Shown: positions 18,046 to 26,959 of the stretch, piece by piece
Position numbering within the stretch: position 1 is the stretch's first letter
Layout of the letters: the number at the start of each line of letters is the position of its first letter
Assembly (NCBI GenBank): GCA_963704995.1
Contig: CAVPIM010000009.1
Span: forward strand, 682,001 to 746,000
DNA length: 64,000 nt
From: RYN-230 sp963704995
GTDB lineage: Bacteria > Actinomycetota > Actinomycetes > Streptosporangiales > Streptosporangiaceae
Reading direction: 5' to 3'
Position numbers and translations under genes: made by a program
Notes under the pieces: model-generated
What the model saw: only the letters and a program-made list of their open reading frames with translations
Databases searched by the model: none
What the model was told of the DNA's origin: nothing

Positions 18046-19740
18046 TTAGCGGCCGGAGATGGGCGGCCCATCGCCAAGAGCGTCCCTGACCTGGGCAATG
18101 ATCCGGTCAATGTCGTTATCCTGGAGTCCCGGATGTACCGGCAGGGACAGGACTTCCTCGGCCGCACGCCCGGCGCGCGGGGTTCCATCGGCCAGAACCT
18201 GCGGATGATCTTTGTAGCACGGGTAGTCGTGCACTAGGCGAGGATAGTAGGGACGGGCCTCAATCTGGGCGGCGTCCAGAAATTTCGCCAATTGGTCCCG
18301 GCCCATCCGGGCGGCCGCGGTAACCTGCACGGTGTACTGGTGCCATACGTGCCGACGTCCTCCGGGGACAACTGGAAGGATAAGGCCACTTAGGCCAGCG
18401 AGACCCACGGAGAGACGTGCCGCGTTGTGCGCCCGCCGCAGCGTGAGCTCAGGCAGGCGACTAAGCTGCACATTCGCAATGGCCGCCTGCAAGTCAGTAA
18501 GGCGATAGTTATAGCCCGGCAGAGCGTAGTCATACCGTTTCCTCATCCCGTGGTTTCGGAGCAGGCGCAACCGCTCGACGACCCCGTCGTCGTTGGTGGT
18601 GATCATCCCACCCTCACCACAGGTTATATTCTTAGTAGCGTAAAACGAGAAGGTGGCGGTGCTGAACCGGCCGATTGGTTCGGGTCCTAGCTGAGCGGCA
18701 TGTGCCTGCGCTGCATCCTGAATAACCACCAACCCGTGTCGCCGGGCAATCGCATTAACCCGCTCCATGTCTGCGGGGAGTCCGTAGAGATGGACGGGCA
18801 GCAGTACGCGGGTCCGGTCCGTCACTAGGGCGGCTAGGCTGCCAGGATCGACCGTAAGATCCTCTGAAATCTCGGCGAATCGCGCTGTAGCTCCCACCTC
18901 CAGGATGGCATTGAGCGTGGCGACGAAGGTCAGCGGCGACGTTATTACCTCGTGGCCGGGGCCGATGCCGTGCGCCCGAAGGGCTGCCACCAGCGCGGCT
19001 GTCCCGTTGCTCACCGCGACCGCGTAGCGGGCACCGTGCACAGCGGCGAAGGCCTGCTCCAGCTCGGTCACCCGGGCACCACCAGCCAGGTGACCCGAGC
19101 GCAGTACGGCTAGCACCGCCTCCTGCTCTGCTACACCCGTCTGGGCAACCGCGAGTGGTATCCGCTTCTGCCGCGCACCACGCTCACCCTGCGCGGTTTG
19201 GTGGCACCGGGTACAGCGGAGGTCCACGGGTTGCTCCGTCCGGCGAGACACCACCTCGCCACAGCGACACACCCAACCGTGGTGCCGGGCCGGGTTACCC
19301 ACGACTAGCTCGTGTGGGTGCACCGTCTTGGTGACCACAGCGCCAGCCCCAACCATGGCGTGCTCCCCGATCTCCACGCCAGCCACGACAGTGGCATTAG
19401 CACCCACCGAGGCGCTGTAACCAACAACTGTAGGGCTTACCTGCCAGTCCGTTCTCTCGGCTCGCGGGCGCAGGTCATTGGTAAATACCACACTGGGCCC
19501 CACAAACACGCCGTCAGCGAGTTCCACACCGCGGTACACGGACACATTATTCTGAATCTTCACGGTATTGCCAATCACCACCCCAGCGTCCACGAATACG
19601 TTCATGCCAAGGACGCAGTTCTGGCCGATGCAAGCGCCGCTGCGCAGGTGAGAATGGTGCCAAACTCGGCTACCGCTTCCGACCACGGCCCCAGGCTCGA
19701 CGGTCGCGCTGGGATGAATGAAGGTCTCCTGCTCGCTCAC
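18046..19740 (-). CDS. fusion of left-handed beta-helix N-acetyltransferase (WbpD-like) and DegT/DnrJ/EryC1 aminotransferase (WbpE-like)
   Basis: 564 residues from GTG 19740 (AGGAGA eight bases upstream). Residues 1-155 are hexapeptide repeats (VEPGAVVGSGSRVWHHSHLR, IGEHAMVGAGAVVTKTV) ending GNPARHHGWVCRCG. A CxC...CxxC linker (residues about 158-180) resembles a zinc ribbon. Residues about 195-560 are a PLP sugar aminotransferase with SNGTAALVAAL, VIQDAAQAHAA, the Lys motif FYATKNITCGEGG and GYNYRLTDLQAA. Known analogues are separate enzymes: WbpE makes the 3-amino group on UDP-2-acetamido-glucuronate and WbpD acetylates it. The nearby dehydrogenase, oxidoreductase and 2-epimerase support that role. 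A dTDP-3-amino-sugar pair is the alternative. The gene overlaps the 3' end of the upstream phosphatase. Confidence 0.85.
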   Translation of the reverse strand: MSEQETFIHPSATVEPGAVVGSGSRVWHHSHLRSGACIGQNCVLGMNVFVDAGVVIGNTVKIQNNVSVYRGVELADGVFVGPSVVFTNDLRPRAERTDWQVSPTVVGYSASVGANATVVAGVEIGEHAMVGAGAVVTKTVHPHELVVGNPARHHGWVCRCGEVVSRRTEQPVDLRCTRCHQTAQGERGARQKRIPLAVAQTGVAEQEAVLAVLRSGHLAGGARVTELEQAFAAVHGARYAVAVSNGTAALVAALRAHGIGPGHEVITSPLTFVATLNAILEVGATARFAEISEDLTVDPGSLAALVTDRTRVLLPVHLYGLPADMERVNAIARRHGLVVIQDAAQAHAAQLGPEPIGRFSTATFSFYATKNITCGEGGMITTNDDGVVERLRLLRNHGMRKRYDYALPGYNYRLTDLQAAIANVQLSRLPELTLRRAHNAARLSVGLAGLSGLILPVVPGGRRHVWHQYTVQVTAAARMGRDQLAKFLDAAQIEARPYYPRLVHDYPCYKDHPQVLADGTPRAGRAAEEVLSLPVHPGLQDNDIDRIIAQVRDALGDGPPISGR

Positions 19741-20503
19741 GCGTGATCTCCTGTCCGGAAAATAGACTGCTGTCCGCTGAGCTGGGACTTGCTGCGGACG
19801 GCCGGGGGCCCACCGCACCAGGATGGGGACACAGAGCATCGACTACATCTCGGAGTGCGGTGTCGATGCTGAGTGCACACCGGAGGAACGCTTGTGGGGT
19901 GGGTCGTGGATCTGGAATCTCGTCGTCGCGGGGATCCACGTACGGCACCTGACCGCGCAACCGAGCCACGGCGGCGACAGTCTGGCGTGCCTGTATGCCC
20001 AGGGCCGTCTGGATGGCTATGGGTCCGACTCTCGCTGCCGAGCCATGCGCCGGCGTCGAGCCAGTGGCCGACTCCGGCATAGCCCCGCAGGCCTGTGGGA
20101 CAACAACGGCCGGGACAGCGGATGACGCCAGCCTGGCGAATTCCCTTAGCAGGTAAGCCCGACGGGAGGAACTGGGGCAGTCGGTCACCACCTGGTCAAG
20201 ATGTTCCCGACCCGCACATAGGATCAGGCAGGAATCGTCGATGTGCGCGCGGGTAAGCCTGCGGCTAACGAATCCGGCGCCGCTGGCACCGAGCTCGGCG
20301 AGTGCCCGCGCTGTCTGCGGATGCAGTTGGTTCCCGTTGTGGGCCTTCGTACCCGCGCTGCCCACCCGGAAGGGTGCAGTGTAGGGACCGAGGCGGTTTT
20401 GCAGCTTGACCTCGGCAAGTCGCTCCGCCAGCACGGACCGGCATACGTTGCCGGTGCAGACGAAGAGGACATTGAAACCAACGTCGAAGCCTCGCGAGTC
20501 CAC
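19670..20503 (-). CDS. low-molecular-weight protein-tyrosine phosphatase (Wzb-like)
   Basis: The P-loop LFVCTGNVCRSVLAERLAE is at the N-terminus (C-x5-R-S) and the general-acid loop (DPRDDEIPDP) lies later, as in actinobacterial low-molecular-weight phosphatases. Its expected role is to dephosphorylate the neighbouring tyrosine autokinase and so control polymer length or export. It starts five bases after the kinase stop, so it is in the same operon. The reading frame extends about 60 residues past the catalytic domain and overlaps the next gene by 71 bases, making it longer than usual (277 residues). A frame error near the 3' end is possible. Confidence 0.85.
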   Translation of the reverse strand: MDSRGFDVGFNVLFVCTGNVCRSVLAERLAEVKLQNRLGPYTAPFRVGSAGTKAHNGNQLHPQTARALAELGASGAGFVSRRLTRAHIDDSCLILCAGREHLDQVVTDCPSSSRRAYLLREFARLASSAVPAVVVPQACGAMPESATGSTPAHGSAARVGPIAIQTALGIQARQTVAAVARLRGQVPYVDPRDDEIPDPRPTPQAFLRCALSIDTALRDVVDALCPHPGAVGPRPSAASPSSADSSLFSGQEITRERAGDLHSSQRDRRAWGRGRKR

Positions 20504-20508
20504 AGCGC

Positions 20509-21936
20509 TCAGGAATCCGAGGTTGGCTGATGCTCCAAATCCTGACCGGTCCGTATAACGTGCGCGGGCTCTTTCTTGGACTGATAGTAGCGATAGCCGT
20601 ACCCGTACTCCGGGCTGCGGCCGCCAGGGGCCATATTGAGAACGCTTCCGAGGACCGGGGTGTTCACATTGGTCAGCGTCTCGGTAGTGCGTCGCAAATG
20701 ATCGGCCCTGGTCTTGCCGTACCGGACGATAAGGATGGCCCCGTCGCAGGCAGGGCCGGTGGCGACTGCATCGGCGAAGGGAAGGACCGGTGGCGCGTCT
20801 ACCAGCACCACGTCGTAGGCGTCACGAAGGTAATCGAGAAGGTCAGCCATGCGCCGGGAGCCAAGCAGTTCGCTCGGATTAGGCGCGACCGGGCCACTGG
20901 TGAGCACATGAAAAAGCCCATCTCCCCAGATCTGCACCGCTTCCTGGATGTCTGCCTTGCCGACGAGTACATTCGTCAGTCCCACTCCTCCGGGGAGACC
21001 GAGGTAGCCAATTGCCCGAGGCCGACGGAGGTCAGCCTCGACAACTATGACCCGGTTTGCCGTTTGGGCGAAGCTTATGGCGAGATTGCATACAGTAGAG
21101 CTTTTCCCTTCTTCGGGAATCGAACTGGTGATCATGAGGACCTTGTGCGGGGTGTCCACGTCAAGGAAGCGCAAATTGGTTCGGACCTTCCGATACGCTT
21201 CTGCTCGTGCACCGAATAGCGAATCAGGCGCGATAAGGGGACGCTTCCGCGCTCCATGATCATAGGGAACAGTGCCGAGCACCGGCTTTCCTCCGGTCGC
21301 GAATCCAATCTGGTCGGCCGACTTGATCGTGGTGTCGAGTGAGTGGCGGGCGGCCGCCAGCCCTATTCCAGCCAAGAGTCCGAGTCCCAGGGCGATCAGG
21401 GCATTGCGGACAGGCTTCGGGGAGACAGGGACGTCGGACAGTTGAGGCGCACCGACCACGGTAACCCTCACGTTCGACGCTCCCTTGCCTGGCGGGCGCT
21501 CCAGCTCACCCACCATGCGAACGAACTGAACTCCGACCGCACTGGCTACGAACTGGGCGTGTCGCGGCGAAGTGTCGGTAACCGTCGCTGTGAGCAGCAC
21601 CGTCTGTGGCACCAGACGAGCGGTGATCTCGCTGGACACCTGAGCGCCAGTGACGGGCGGCCCCAGTTGCCGGGCCACGGCACGGCCTAGCGCCGGGCCG
21701 GTCAGCAGATCCACATAGGACTGAACCTCTTGCTGCGAGAACAACGCTCCCTCGTAGGCTGCGATTGGATCGCTGGCCGCCTTAGCCTGAGCCGATACGT
21801 AAAACGTCACGCTTGATGCGTATTCCGGCTTTATCCGGGCAGTCAGGGCAACGCTTCCGCCAACGGCGATGACGGTGACGCATACGATGAGCAGCCAATG
21901 ACTCCGTAGTAGACGGATAAATTTGCGCAGATCCAC
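20509..21936 (-). CDS. polysaccharide co-polymerase / tyrosine autokinase (Wzc-like)
   Basis: 475 residues from GTG 21936 (GGGGGAG five bases upstream). The N-terminus is a Wzz-type domain with a membrane helix (HWLLIVCVTVIAVGGSVALT), a periplasmic loop and a second helix (NALIALGLGLLAGIGLAAAR). The C-terminal BY-kinase domain carries Walker A (ITSSIPEEGKSST), Walker A' (RVIVVEADLRRP) and Walker B (YDVVLVDAPPVL). It ends in a Tyr-rich tail (YGYGYRYYQ) that would be autophosphorylated. It controls chain length in Wzx/Wzy-dependent export. It heads a minus-strand operon with the phosphatase and the acetyltransferase-aminotransferase fusion. Confidence 0.92.
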   Translation of the reverse strand: MDLRKFIRLLRSHWLLIVCVTVIAVGGSVALTARIKPEYASSVTFYVSAQAKAASDPIAAYEGALFSQQEVQSYVDLLTGPALGRAVARQLGPPVTGAQVSSEITARLVPQTVLLTATVTDTSPRHAQFVASAVGVQFVRMVGELERPPGKGASNVRVTVVGAPQLSDVPVSPKPVRNALIALGLGLLAGIGLAAARHSLDTTIKSADQIGFATGGKPVLGTVPYDHGARKRPLIAPDSLFGARAEAYRKVRTNLRFLDVDTPHKVLMITSSIPEEGKSSTVCNLAISFAQTANRVIVVEADLRRPRAIGYLGLPGGVGLTNVLVGKADIQEAVQIWGDGLFHVLTSGPVAPNPSELLGSRRMADLLDYLRDAYDVVLVDAPPVLPFADAVATGPACDGAILIVRYGKTRADHLRRTTETLTNVNTPVLGSVLNMAPGGRSPEYGYGYRYYQSKKEPAHVIRTGQDLEHQPTSDS

Positions 21937-22157
21937 GAATACTCCCCCACGCCCTTCACGGCAGCGACGCCGCACCGCTTTAATATCCTGGCAGTCTGCC
22001 ATACATTTATTTAGGCTAGGGCACGGCACGGCAGGGCGTCCCCAGCTCGCTCGGAGATACCCGCCGAAAATAGTCACAAAGGACGGGGGCTTGTGGCCAG
22101 CCACGCCATCACTCATATGAAATATGACATTAGGAACATAATAACCGGCAGACACGG
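21937..22157. promoter_or_regulatory. divergent promoter region of the glycan cluster
   Basis: 220 bases of comparatively AT-rich sequence separate the kinase operon (minus) from the phosphoglycosyl transferase operon (plus). Both initiation functions of polymer synthesis face this spacer, so shared control is likely. I cannot name a binding site. Confidence 0.5.
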
Positions 22158-23957
22158 GTGGTTACCGATAGCCCGGCATGCAATGGAGCCATACCAGGAG
22201 AGGCGGCACGCACTACATGTGTCAATCCGGGAGGCGCCCACCTACTCGGATACCGCGGCAAGCGAGTGCTCGATCTGATCATCGTAGGCTTGGTCGCGCT
22301 GCCAGTCCTGGTCCTGGCCGGGTTGTGCGCCGCCATCATCTGGCTCGATGACGGCCGCCCAGTACTGTTCCGCCAGGTCAGGGTGGGCCATGGCGGACAC
22401 CCTTTCGTGTTGCTCAAGTTCCGCACCATGCGCCAGGCCTCGGCCGCTCGCAGCGCTTTCCCCGATTCCGGCAATGTCACCCGGTCCGGCCGCTTGCTGC
22501 GCAGGCTGTCCATTGATGAACTCCCGCAACTGATCAATGTGGTGCGCGGGGAGATGAGCGCGGTCGGGCCGCGGCCCACGCTCCACTATCAGGTGGAGCG
22601 CTACGACGAGCAGCAGCGCGGCAGGCTCCGAGTTCTGCCTGGGCTGACCGGGCTGGCTCAGGTACATGGCCGCAACCGGATGAGCTGGCCGGAGCGCATC
22701 GAGTGGGACCTGCGTTACGTAGAGCACCAGAGCCTGCGACTCGACCTGGCGGTGTTGGTGGCGACGGTCCGTGCAGTGCTCACCGGCGACGGGGTGAGTG
22801 GACATCCGGTCCGTGACCCAATCTCTCAGATGGAAGGCAGGCATGCCATGCCCCGCAGCACGCCCCGCATCAGGCTGGCTAAGCCTGATATGGGTGAGGA
22901 AGAAACTCAGGCCGTCCGCCGGGTACTCGCCAGCGGAGTCCTTACGAACGGGCCAGAGAACGCGGCATTTGAGCGTGAGTTCGCCGCCCGGCATCGCTGC
23001 CCCTACGGCGTCACGTTTGCCAGTGGGACCGTAGCGCTCGCCGCCATGCTACTTGCAGAGGGCATCGGCCCGGGTGATGAGGTCATCGTGCCGTCCATGA
23101 CGTTCATATCGACGGCTACCTCAGTGCTCCATGTCGGTGCGGCACCAGTCTTCGCCGACATAGACCCTGAATCCCTGAACCTCGACCCATCGCTGATCGA
23201 GGCCCTCGTAACGGGCAGGACCCGGGCCGTCATGACAGTGCATTACGGCGGTCAGGCCGCCAACCTGGACACATTGCAGAAGGTGTGCGCCGATCACGGC
23301 CTGCTGCTGCTGGAGGATGCCGCCCAGGCGGCGGGCGCCGAGTACGCAGGCATGCCAGTGGGAACCTTCGGCAAGTCCGCCATGTTCAGCTTCACGCCAA
23401 CTAAAAACATGACGACGGGCGAGGGCGCAATGGTGCTCACCGGGGACGCCCAGACAGCTGAGCGGCTCCGCTTGCTACGTAATCATGGCCAGCGCCGACA
23501 GTACGAGCATGTGACGATCGGCTACAACTGGCGGCTGACTGAGATGCAGGCCGCTATGGGCCGAGTGCAGCTGCGCAAGCTGGACAGAATCCTAGCGCGC
23601 AAACAGGCTAAAGCCGCCTGGATGAGCCGACGCCTCACTGAACTGCCTGGGCTCACGCCGCCTAAGCAGATGCCGCACTCCAGCCCCACTCACATGCTGT
23701 ACACCTGTCAGCTCGATCATGGCCGGGATGCTGTGCTGGAGCACCTCAACCAGAACGGGATCGAGGCACGAATTTACTTCCCGCCGGCGCACAGACAGTC
23801 GATCTTCACGTCGTGCAGCGCGGTGCTTCCGGTAACCGAGGAGGTCGCCGACCGGATTCTCTCGATTCCCATGCATGCTCAGCTGAGTCAGGAGGAACTA
23901 GAGCTAATCGCTGATGTGCTGACCGAGGGTGTTCAGCTCGCCCAGGCGTCCCGGTGA
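22158..23957 (+). CDS. fusion of PglC-like phosphoglycosyl transferase and DegT/DnrJ/EryC1 aminotransferase
   Basis: 599 residues. Residues 28-210 are a short monotopic phosphoglycosyl transferase: re-entrant helix (RVLDLIIVGLVALPVLVLAG), RQVRVG, FVLLKFRTMR, SIDELPQLINVVRGEMSAVG with the Asp-Glu dyad, then PGLTGLAQVHGRN. This part would put a sugar-1-phosphate on undecaprenyl phosphate. Residues about 232-599 are a PLP aminotransferase (FASGTVALAAM, LLEDAAQAAGAEYAG, the Lys motif FTPTKNMTTGEGA, GYNWRLTEMQAAMG). An ATG with a GGAAGG site exists at 22849 at the domain boundary, so separate translation or a lost stop is possible. PglE-like amination of a 4-keto sugar, with the 4,6-dehydratase at 38.7 kb, is the preferred inference. 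Confidence 0.85.
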   Translation: MVTDSPACNGAIPGEAARTTCVNPGGAHLLGYRGKRVLDLIIVGLVALPVLVLAGLCAAIIWLDDGRPVLFRQVRVGHGGHPFVLLKFRTMRQASAARSAFPDSGNVTRSGRLLRRLSIDELPQLINVVRGEMSAVGPRPTLHYQVERYDEQQRGRLRVLPGLTGLAQVHGRNRMSWPERIEWDLRYVEHQSLRLDLAVLVATVRAVLTGDGVSGHPVRDPISQMEGRHAMPRSTPRIRLAKPDMGEEETQAVRRVLASGVLTNGPENAAFEREFAARHRCPYGVTFASGTVALAAMLLAEGIGPGDEVIVPSMTFISTATSVLHVGAAPVFADIDPESLNLDPSLIEALVTGRTRAVMTVHYGGQAANLDTLQKVCADHGLLLLEDAAQAAGAEYAGMPVGTFGKSAMFSFTPTKNMTTGEGAMVLTGDAQTAERLRLLRNHGQRRQYEHVTIGYNWRLTEMQAAMGRVQLRKLDRILARKQAKAAWMSRRLTELPGLTPPKQMPHSSPTHMLYTCQLDHGRDAVLEHLNQNGIEARIYFPPAHRQSIFTSCSAVLPVTEEVADRILSIPMHAQLSQEELELIADVLTEGVQLAQASR

Positions 23958-24981
23958 GCCGCATTCTGCGGGCCGGCGTCATCGGCCTGGGCACGATGGG
24001 CCGACACCACGCACGGGTGCTCAGCGAGTTGTCAGGTGTCGAATTCATCGGAGCGGCCGACCCGTCACCGTCCGCACGGGCTGCCGCCCGAGTACCTATC
24101 GCCTTGCCGGACGTGGAAAGCCTGCTCCGGCTCGGCATCGACATGTGCGTGGTGGCGACCCCCACCCTGACCCACACTGAGATAGGGCTTCAGCTCGCTG
24201 CGGCCGACGTACATGCATTGATAGAGAAACCTCTCGCGTCCGATCCGGATAGCGGCCGTCAGATCGCTGCCGAGTTCGAGAAACATCGACTGGTCGCCTG
24301 CGTAGGCCACATCGAGCGGTACAACTCTGCGTTGCGCAGCATGCGGCCACGACTATCTCAGGGCCAGCTGGGGTCCGTGTTCCAAGTCGCTACCCGGCGA
24401 CAGGGCCCGTTCCCGCAACGTATTCGTGACGTGGGCGTGGTGATGGACCTCGCGACTCACGACATCGACCTGACGAGCTGGGTGACTGGGTCGGCATATG
24501 CCAAAGTATCCGCGTTCACCGCCAACCCGAGCGGCCGACCGCATGAGGACCTGGTCGCCGTGAGCGGAGTGCTCTCCGACGGTACAGTCACCAGCCACCT
24601 AGTGAACTGGCTGTCTTCGATGAAGGAGCGCATCATCACGGTAACGGGGGAGCGGGGCTGCTTGGTCGCAGATACCGTCAGCGGCGATCTGTGGTTCCAC
24701 CGCAATGGTGCGGTCACTGCCCAGGGCCGGCTAGTAACCCATTCCATGGAGCGTCCGAGGGCGATGTGATCCGCTATGCGGTAGCCAGGCGGGAGGCCCT
24801 GCGGGTCGAGCTCGAGCATTTCCGCGACGCCGTACTAGGCAGGCCCGCCGACACAGTCTCGCTGTGGCAGGGCGTCCGCACGCTGGAGGTAGGTGACGCG
24901 GTGCTCTCAGCAGCCCGGAACGGGGCTGCCGTGGAGTTGCTCGAAGACGGGCTATCCGCCCCCAGGAAAGCTGCCGGATGA
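23954..24981 (+). CDS. Gfo/Idh/MocA oxidoreductase, WbpB-like (frame change near 24.76 kb)
   Basis: NAD(P)-dependent dehydrogenase. The N-terminal Rossmann motif (AGVIGLGTMGRHHARVL) and the family motif HALIEKPLASD are clear, as is the catalytic-region segment DVGVVMDLATHDIDLTSWV. In the sequence as given the frame stops at 24769, but the homologous tail (DVIRYAVARREALRVELEHF) continues in another frame to a stop at 24981, which overlaps the next start by four bases. One missing base would give 342 residues. It overlaps the upstream fusion gene by four bases. It is expected to oxidise the 3-position of a UDP-N-acetyl-hexosaminuronate to feed the aminotransferase. Confidence 0.85.
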
Positions 24982-26405
24982 AGGTCAGCCGACAGTGGGG
25001 CGATGACCCGGGGCTGAGCGATGCTGTGACGCACGGGCCGGACGGCGGCATCGTGAGCACACGTGTGACGGTGGTTGGGTTGGGCAAGATCGGACTGCCG
25101 CTCGCGGTCCAGATGGCCGGGAAGGGTTACCGGGTTAGGGGCGCCGATCAGAGTAAGGCAGTCGTAGACGCAGTCACCAGTGGTCAGCCACCGTTTCCTG
25201 GAGAGCCGGGACTCGCTGAGAAGCTGTCCGAGGTGGTGGCGTCCGGGCTGCTCACGGCAACGACTGAGACGACCGCGTGCGTCGAGGCCAGCGACATCGT
25301 CGTCATCGTTGTACCGTTGATGGTCAACGCTGCCGGACGGCCTGATTTCACTTCGGTAGATGCGGCGACGGCTGCGGTGGCTGCTGGCCTGGCACCCGGC
25401 ACGCTGGTCAGTTACGAGACCACGCTCCCGGTGCACACCACTAGGGGCAGGCTGGCGCCCGCCTTGGCGGTCGGATCTGGCCTGCAACCAGGTTCAGAGT
25501 TTGCCTTGTGCCATAGCCCCGAACGCGTATCCAGCGGACGTGTCTTCGCTGATCTTCGCCGCTACCCGAAATTGGTCGGCGGCCTAGATACGGCCAGCGG
25601 CGCAGCGGCCTGCCAGTTCTACACGGCGGTGCTGGACTTTGACGAGCGACCTGATCTCCTGCGGCCCAATGGCGTGTGGGATCTGGGTAGCGCAGAAGCA
25701 GCTGAATTCACCAAGCTGGCGGAGACCACGTACCGCGATGTTAATATCGCGCTTTCCAACGAGTTCGCCCGATTCGCCGGGACGAGTGGACTAGACATCT
25801 ACCGGATAATCGAGGCCGCGAACAGCCAGCCATTCAGCCATCTCCACCGGCCCGGAATCTCGGTGGGAGGGCATTGCATCCCAGTGTACCCAAAACTGTA
25901 TCTAAGCAGCGATCCGGCGGCCCGTCTGCCGATCCTGGCCCGGCAGGTCAACGAGGCTGTGCCCGGTGAGATGGTCGCTCTGCTTAACCAGCTCACGGGA
26001 GGGCTGGCCGGGCTCAAAGTGGCGATACTAGGGGCCGCCTACCGGGCCGGTGTGAAGGAAACATCCTTTTCTGGAGTGTTCGCGGTCGCGGCAGAGTTGG
26101 CGGCACGAGGAGCGGAACCAGTGGTACACGACCCGTTGTACACCGAAGACGAACTCGGGCGGCTTGGCTTGCGCGCCTACCGGCTAGGTGAGCCGTGCGA
26201 TGCGGCCATCGTCCACACCGACCACGCGTGCTACGGCTGCATAGAGCCTGTTGATCTGCCTGGCGCCCGGGCCCTCGTGGATGGGCGCGCGATCATCGAC
26301 CCGGAGCGGTGGCAGGCAGTGCGGCTGAGAGTCCTCGGCGTAGGCCCAGCAGATCAGCGGATTGGCCGGGCTGGTACTCCGGCTACCACGGCCCCGGCAG
26401 GCTGA
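24978..26405 (+). CDS. UDP-N-acetyl-hexosamine 6-dehydrogenase (WbpA/WecC family)
   Basis: 475 residues. NAD-dependent four-electron oxidation of C6 to the uronic acid. Blocks are VTVVGLGKIGLPLAVQMAGKG (split here: VTVVGLGKIGLP and the following helix), IVVIVVPLMVN, CHSPERVSSG, TKLAETTYRDVNIALSNEFA, GISVGGHCIPVYP with the catalytic Cys, and LGAAYRAGVKE. The N-terminal 27 residues lie upstream of the Rossmann fold, so GTG at about 25053 is an alternative start. It is coupled to the oxidoreductase by a four-base overlap. The 3' end overlaps the convergent acetyltransferase gene by 52 bases. The substrate is likely UDP-GlcNAc, given the 2-epimerase and 3-amino-sugar genes. Confidence 0.9.
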   Translation: MKVSRQWGDDPGLSDAVTHGPDGGIVSTRVTVVGLGKIGLPLAVQMAGKGYRVRGADQSKAVVDAVTSGQPPFPGEPGLAEKLSEVVASGLLTATTETTACVEASDIVVIVVPLMVNAAGRPDFTSVDAATAAVAAGLAPGTLVSYETTLPVHTTRGRLAPALAVGSGLQPGSEFALCHSPERVSSGRVFADLRRYPKLVGGLDTASGAAACQFYTAVLDFDERPDLLRPNGVWDLGSAEAAEFTKLAETTYRDVNIALSNEFARFAGTSGLDIYRIIEAANSQPFSHLHRPGISVGGHCIPVYPKLYLSSDPAARLPILARQVNEAVPGEMVALLNQLTGGLAGLKVAILGAAYRAGVKETSFSGVFAVAAELAARGAEPVVHDPLYTEDELGRLGLRAYRLGEPCDAAIVHTDHACYGCIEPVDLPGARALVDGRAIIDPERWQAVRLRVLGVGPADQRIGRAGTPATTAPAG

Positions 26406-26959
26406 TTCCGGGTGACAACCGCACCCGCACCGACCATGGCGCCGCGGCCGACTTTCAGTCCCTGGAGCACGCACGCGTTGGATCCAACCGTTACGCCTCG
26501 GTCCAGATGAACGGCACCGGCCACGTTCGCCCCTGGCAACACCGTAACTAGATCGCCAAGTGCCGCATCGTGCCCAATAGTAGCGTTGTAGTTAACGTGC
26601 ACGTGGTTCGCCAAGACCGCGCCGGTCGAAACGAACGCGCCAGCCAACACTACCGCGCCCAGGCCCAGCGACGCGCGGGGGGAAATGACGGACCGAGGGT
26701 CGATCACTTGGCCGGGGATCAGCCCACGAGCATCCAGGGTGGAGGCCAGTCGTTCCCGTGCCATGGGGTCGGCGATCGCCACGACGAACTTCCCTGGTCC
26801 CGCCTGCACAGGCCGGACCACCGGCACCCCGTCCACCGGCCCGTCCGGGGGATGCTCGTCGATGAAGAGGACGTCCTTCTCGGCCGACGGGGAAGCAGCC
26901 CGGAGCGCGTCCAGTGTCTCCCGCCCAAAACCACCGGCGCCGCAGATATAGAACGTCAC
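26354..26959 (-). CDS. PglD/NeuD-family sugar O- or N-acyltransferase
   Basis: 201 residues from GTG 26959, which overlaps the stop of the preceding glycosyltransferase by one base (TAGTG). The N-terminal nucleotide-sugar binding fold (TFYICGAGGFGRETLDALRA) is typical of PglD. The C-terminal left-handed beta-helix carries the catalytic His in NHVHVNYNATIGHDA and ends GVPARPIR. In known systems PglD acetylates the 4-amino group to give UDP-N,N'-diacetylbacillosamine. With the 4,6-dehydratase and aminotransferase in the cluster the same reaction is likely here. O-acetylation of a repeat unit is the alternative. Confidence 0.85.
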   Translation of the reverse strand: MTFYICGAGGFGRETLDALRAASPSAEKDVLFIDEHPPDGPVDGVPVVRPVQAGPGKFVVAIADPMARERLASTLDARGLIPGQVIDPRSVISPRASLGLGAVVLAGAFVSTGAVLANHVHVNYNATIGHDAALGDLVTVLPGANVAGAVHLDRGVTVGSNACVLQGLKVGRGAMVGAGAVVTRNQPAGAVVAGVPARPIR

